From contig JAGVJW010000064.1 in the NCBI GenBank assembly GCA_020050895.1, forward strand, positions 1 through 7,998: a stretch of DNA of 7,998 bases. Reading direction: 5' to 3'. The notes under the pieces are model-generated. The model searched no databases. It was given only the letters and a program-made list of their open reading frames with translations, and had not been told where the DNA came from. How positions within the stretch are numbered: position 1 is the first letter of the stretch; each line of letters begins with the position of its first letter. Below, one piece after another: positions 5,932 to 7,998 of this stretch. This DNA comes from a bacterium (GTDB lineage: Bacteria; Bacteroidota; Ignavibacteria; Kapaibacteriales; Kapaibacteriaceae). Position numbers and translations under genes: made by a program.

Positions 5932-7608
5932 ATGAACAGAATAATACGTTCTCCACGAGGCTCGCATCTTACCTGTGCCAACTGGCAAATCGAGGCCGCG
6001 TACAGAATGATTCAGAACAACCTCGATCCGGATAATGCCGAGAGACCTGAAGATTTAGTCGTGTATGGTGGAATTGGGAAGGCTGCTCGAAACTGGAAAT
6101 CGTTCGACGCAATTCTGGATTGCTTAAAGAACATGCACGATGATGAAACGCTACTCGTTCAAAGCGGCAAACCCGTTGGAGTAGTTCAAACACACCAGTG
6201 GGCACCGCGCGTTGTGATAGCGAATTCAAACCTCGTACCTAAGTGGGCAACATGGGAAGAATTCCGCAGACTCGACGAGCTCGGCCTGATCATGTACGGT
6301 CAGATGACGGCAGGCTCGTGGATTTACATCGGTACGCAAGGCATTGTTCAGGGTACATACGAGACGTTTGCAGAGTGTGCGCGACAATACTTTGGCGGTA
6401 CACTCAATGGTCGCTTTTTACTCACTGCAGGGTTAGGGGGCATGGGTGGTGCGCAGCCGCTGGCGGCCACTATTGCCGGCGCTGCAGCGTTGTGCGTAGA
6501 AATCAATGAGTCGCGCATTGACAAACGTATCAGAGATGGGTATCTGGATGTGAAGATGTATCATCTTGATGACGCAATGGCTCTCATCAAGCAACACGTA
6601 GAGTTGGGAACACCAGTGTCGATAGGACTTGTTGGTAATGCTGCCGACGTCCTTCCAGAAATTTTGCGCAGGGGAAGTCATTCAGAACGCGGCAGTGCCG
6701 GGCTGATGCCCGACATAGTTACGGATCAGACCAGTGCGCACGATCCTCTCAATGGTTACTATCCCGCCGGATTTACCATGGAAGAGGCCGATACTCTTCG
6801 CATATCCGATCCTGCAACGTATCTCGAGCATTCATACGCTTCTATAGGAACGCACGTTAAGGCAATGCTTGCATTTCAGAAGCGTGGTTCAGTTGTTTTC
6901 GACTATGGCAACAACATTCGTGGCATCGCAAAGGAGTATGCCCACGTTGCCGATGCATTTTCCTTTCCTGGTTTTGTTCCAGCTTTTGTTCGCAAATTGT
7001 TCTGTGATGGTAAGGGGCCATTTCGCTGGGTTGCGTTATCGGGCGACCCCAACGATATTAAACAAACTGATGATGCTATCATCAGTCTCTTCCCGGATAA
7101 CAAGCCCCTTATCAAATGGATACACGAGGCACAGAGCCGCATTCACTATCAGGGATTACCTGCAAGAATTTGCTGGCTTGGCTATGGCGACAGGGCAAAG
7201 GCCGGTAAGCTATTCAACGATCTTGTGCGTGAAGGCAGGGTTTCTGCTCCAATTGTGATAGGAAGAGACCATCTAGACTGCGGCAGTGTGGCATCACCTT
7301 ACAGAGAAACAGAGTCGATGAAGGATGGATCCGATGCCATCGCCGACTGGGTATACCTGAATTTTGCGCTGAATACCATTGGAGGTGCAACATGGGTCTC
7401 CTTGCACCATGGCGGCGGAGTAGGTATGGGCCTCTCACTGCACGCAGGCATGGTAGTTGTTGCCGACGGATCAGCGGAAGCAGAACAAAAACTTGCGCGG
7501 GTGTTAACGTACGATCCGCTGATGGGCCTCCTGCGTCATGCAGATGCCGGATATGAAAAGGCGAAAGCGAATGTCGGTAAATACGGTATCAAAATTCCAA
7601 TCGGATAG
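5932..7608 (+). CDS. hutU: Urocanate hydratase (urocanase)
   Basis: This cytoplasmic, NAD+-dependent enzyme converts urocanate to imidazolonepropionate, the second step of histidine degradation to glutamate. From ATG 5932 it has 558 residues, the family's standard length. Conserved blocks appear in order: NNLDPDNAERPEDLVVYGG, LLVQSGKPVGV, YGQMTAGSWIYIGTQGI, the dinucleotide-binding loop GLGGMGGAQP (167-176), VTDQTSAHDPLNGY, FDYGNNIRG (323-331), GLPARICW with Cys414 in the place of the catalytic cysteine (Cys410 of Pseudomonas putida), IGRDHLDCGSV and HHGGGVGMG (from 492). An ATG at 5896 would add 12 hydrophobic residues with no family counterpart, so 5932 is preferred; the choice is not certain, since neither has a clear Shine-Dalgarno. 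About nine extra residues (249-257) sit in the NAD domain. No hutH, hutI or hutG is next to it here, so a hut operon is not visible. The 81 bp upstream hold no promoter I can defend. Confidence 0.97.
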   Translation: MNRIIRSPRGSHLTCANWQIEAAYRMIQNNLDPDNAERPEDLVVYGGIGKAARNWKSFDAILDCLKNMHDDETLLVQSGKPVGVVQTHQWAPRVVIANSNLVPKWATWEEFRRLDELGLIMYGQMTAGSWIYIGTQGIVQGTYETFAECARQYFGGTLNGRFLLTAGLGGMGGAQPLAATIAGAAALCVEINESRIDKRIRDGYLDVKMYHLDDAMALIKQHVELGTPVSIGLVGNAADVLPEILRRGSHSERGSAGLMPDIVTDQTSAHDPLNGYYPAGFTMEEADTLRISDPATYLEHSYASIGTHVKAMLAFQKRGSVVFDYGNNIRGIAKEYAHVADAFSFPGFVPAFVRKLFCDGKGPFRWVALSGDPNDIKQTDDAIISLFPDNKPLIKWIHEAQSRIHYQGLPARICWLGYGDRAKAGKLFNDLVREGRVSAPIVIGRDHLDCGSVASPYRETESMKDGSDAIADWVYLNFALNTIGGATWVSLHHGGGVGMGLSLHAGMVVVADGSAEAEQKLARVLTYDPLMGLLRHADAGYEKAKANVGKYGIKIPIG

Positions 7609-7610
7609 GC

Positions 7611-7940
7611 TACACGCTAAGAATATCAATATCAGACGAACAGTTTGCTGATGCTGCTCAACGTGAAGAGTGGATTCAGCAAAGGGGAAATGAGTGTGTT
7701 AAACGTTGTGAGTGAACGCTATCAACACACACTTGTTTACACATTTGTTTCCGAACCATTTCCTATGGAAGAAGAATTTCAGCAAGCTATTACGAGAGAT
7801 TGATCTTCGAATATTGGTATCCACTTCATATCGTTACCGACTCTAATCAAGGTCTGGAAGCGCCCGATGCGTTGTGTACGCTCACTAAAAAGATAAACGA
7901 GTGGAGGAAGCTAACAATTACCGGGACAGATGTAAGATGA
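7611..7940 (+). pseudogene. Possible frame-broken small ORF of unknown function
   Basis: The roughly 390 bp after hutU contain no intact gene of useful length, but three pieces of protein-like reading frame follow each other on the plus strand. The first (7611-7715) includes RISISDEQFADAAQREEW and has no ATG. The second (open 7621-7803, ATG at 7651 or 7690) includes HTLVYTFVSEPFPMEEEF. The third (open 7716-7940, protein-like from about 7803) includes YWYPLHIVTDSN and TKKINEWRKL and also lacks any ATG. An extra base near 7690-7715 and a missing base near 7780-7803 would join them into one product of about 108 residues. This could be a decayed gene or indel errors in a poorly covered contig end. 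I do not recognise the family. Coincidental open frames remain possible. Confidence 0.38.
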
Positions 7941-7950
7941 CGCGAAGAAC

Positions 7951-7998
7951 CTTGCCGGGAGACATATGCTGCCGGGTAACTTGCCGGGAGACATATGC
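7951..7998 (+). repeat. 19-bp direct repeat at the contig end
   Basis: CTTGCCGGGAGACATATGC occurs at 7951-7969 and again, without mismatch, at 7980-7998, a period of 29 bp. The 10-bp gap includes a further partial copy of the core (TGCCGGG at 7970-7976). The second copy is cut by the window end, so more copies may follow. Each copy contains the palindrome CATATG. A contig ending exactly in a repeat is what a short-read assembler produces when it cannot resolve a path, so the array may be genuine, collapsed or an artefact. Confidence 0.8.

Noticed and set aside
7951..7998. Start of a CRISPR array
   Set aside because: The repeat is 19 bp with a 10-bp gap; CRISPR repeats and spacers are both longer, only two copies are visible, and no cas gene is nearby.
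7940..7998. Partial 16S rRNA gene
   Set aside because: Only 14 bases match. The flanks do not continue as 16S on either side, so it is listed as a possible chimera signal and not as an rRNA feature.
1..7998. A multi-gene novel system or genomic island
   Set aside because: Strand alternates almost gene by gene, the recognisable genes are ordinary housekeeping or catabolic functions, and there are no integrases, transposases, toxin-antitoxin or defence-type domains.

Overview
This window looks like one whole contig, or one end of one, from a bacterial (probably metagenomic) assembly. It opens with 12 bases identical to the 3' end of the Illumina TruSeq adapter and stops inside a short direct repeat. 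Base composition is moderate and gene density is high. The set of families, and start codons with little or no Shine-Dalgarno sequence, suggest a bacterium of the Bacteroidota/Chlorobiota/Ignavibacteria kind. That placement is a weak inference, because no rRNA gene or strict lineage marker is present.

Layout, left to right: (1) the 3' part of a lytic murein transglycosylase of the MltB type (+), cut by the contig start; (2) a complete M3-family zinc oligopeptidase, PepF-like (-), whose 3' end overlaps the transglycosylase tail to tail; (3) a six-helix, cyclic-nucleotide-binding potassium channel (+), starting 21 bp from the PepF start on the opposite strand; (4) asparaginyl-tRNA synthetase (-), overlapping the channel gene tail to tail by 19 bp; (5) a small stand-alone DUF971 / gamma-butyrobetaine-hydroxylase N-terminal-like zinc protein (+), divergent from asnS with 32 bp between the starts; (6) an unrecognised four-helix membrane protein (-); (7) urocanate hydratase, HutU (+), the second enzyme of histidine breakdown; (8) about 390 bp with no intact gene, holding what looks like a frame-broken small ORF and, at the very end, a 19-bp direct repeat.

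The genes alternate strand almost one by one, so no operon is visible. They cover cell-wall turnover, peptide and histidine catabolism, ion transport and translation, and nothing links them into one pathway. I see no phage, transposon, defence, CRISPR or biosynthetic cluster, and no convincing new system. The points most worth a second look are the eukaryotic-style cyclic-nucleotide channel with a charge-poor S4 helix, the two overlapping convergent gene pairs, the short insertion in HutU, and the broken and repetitive right end, which may be partly an assembly artefact.
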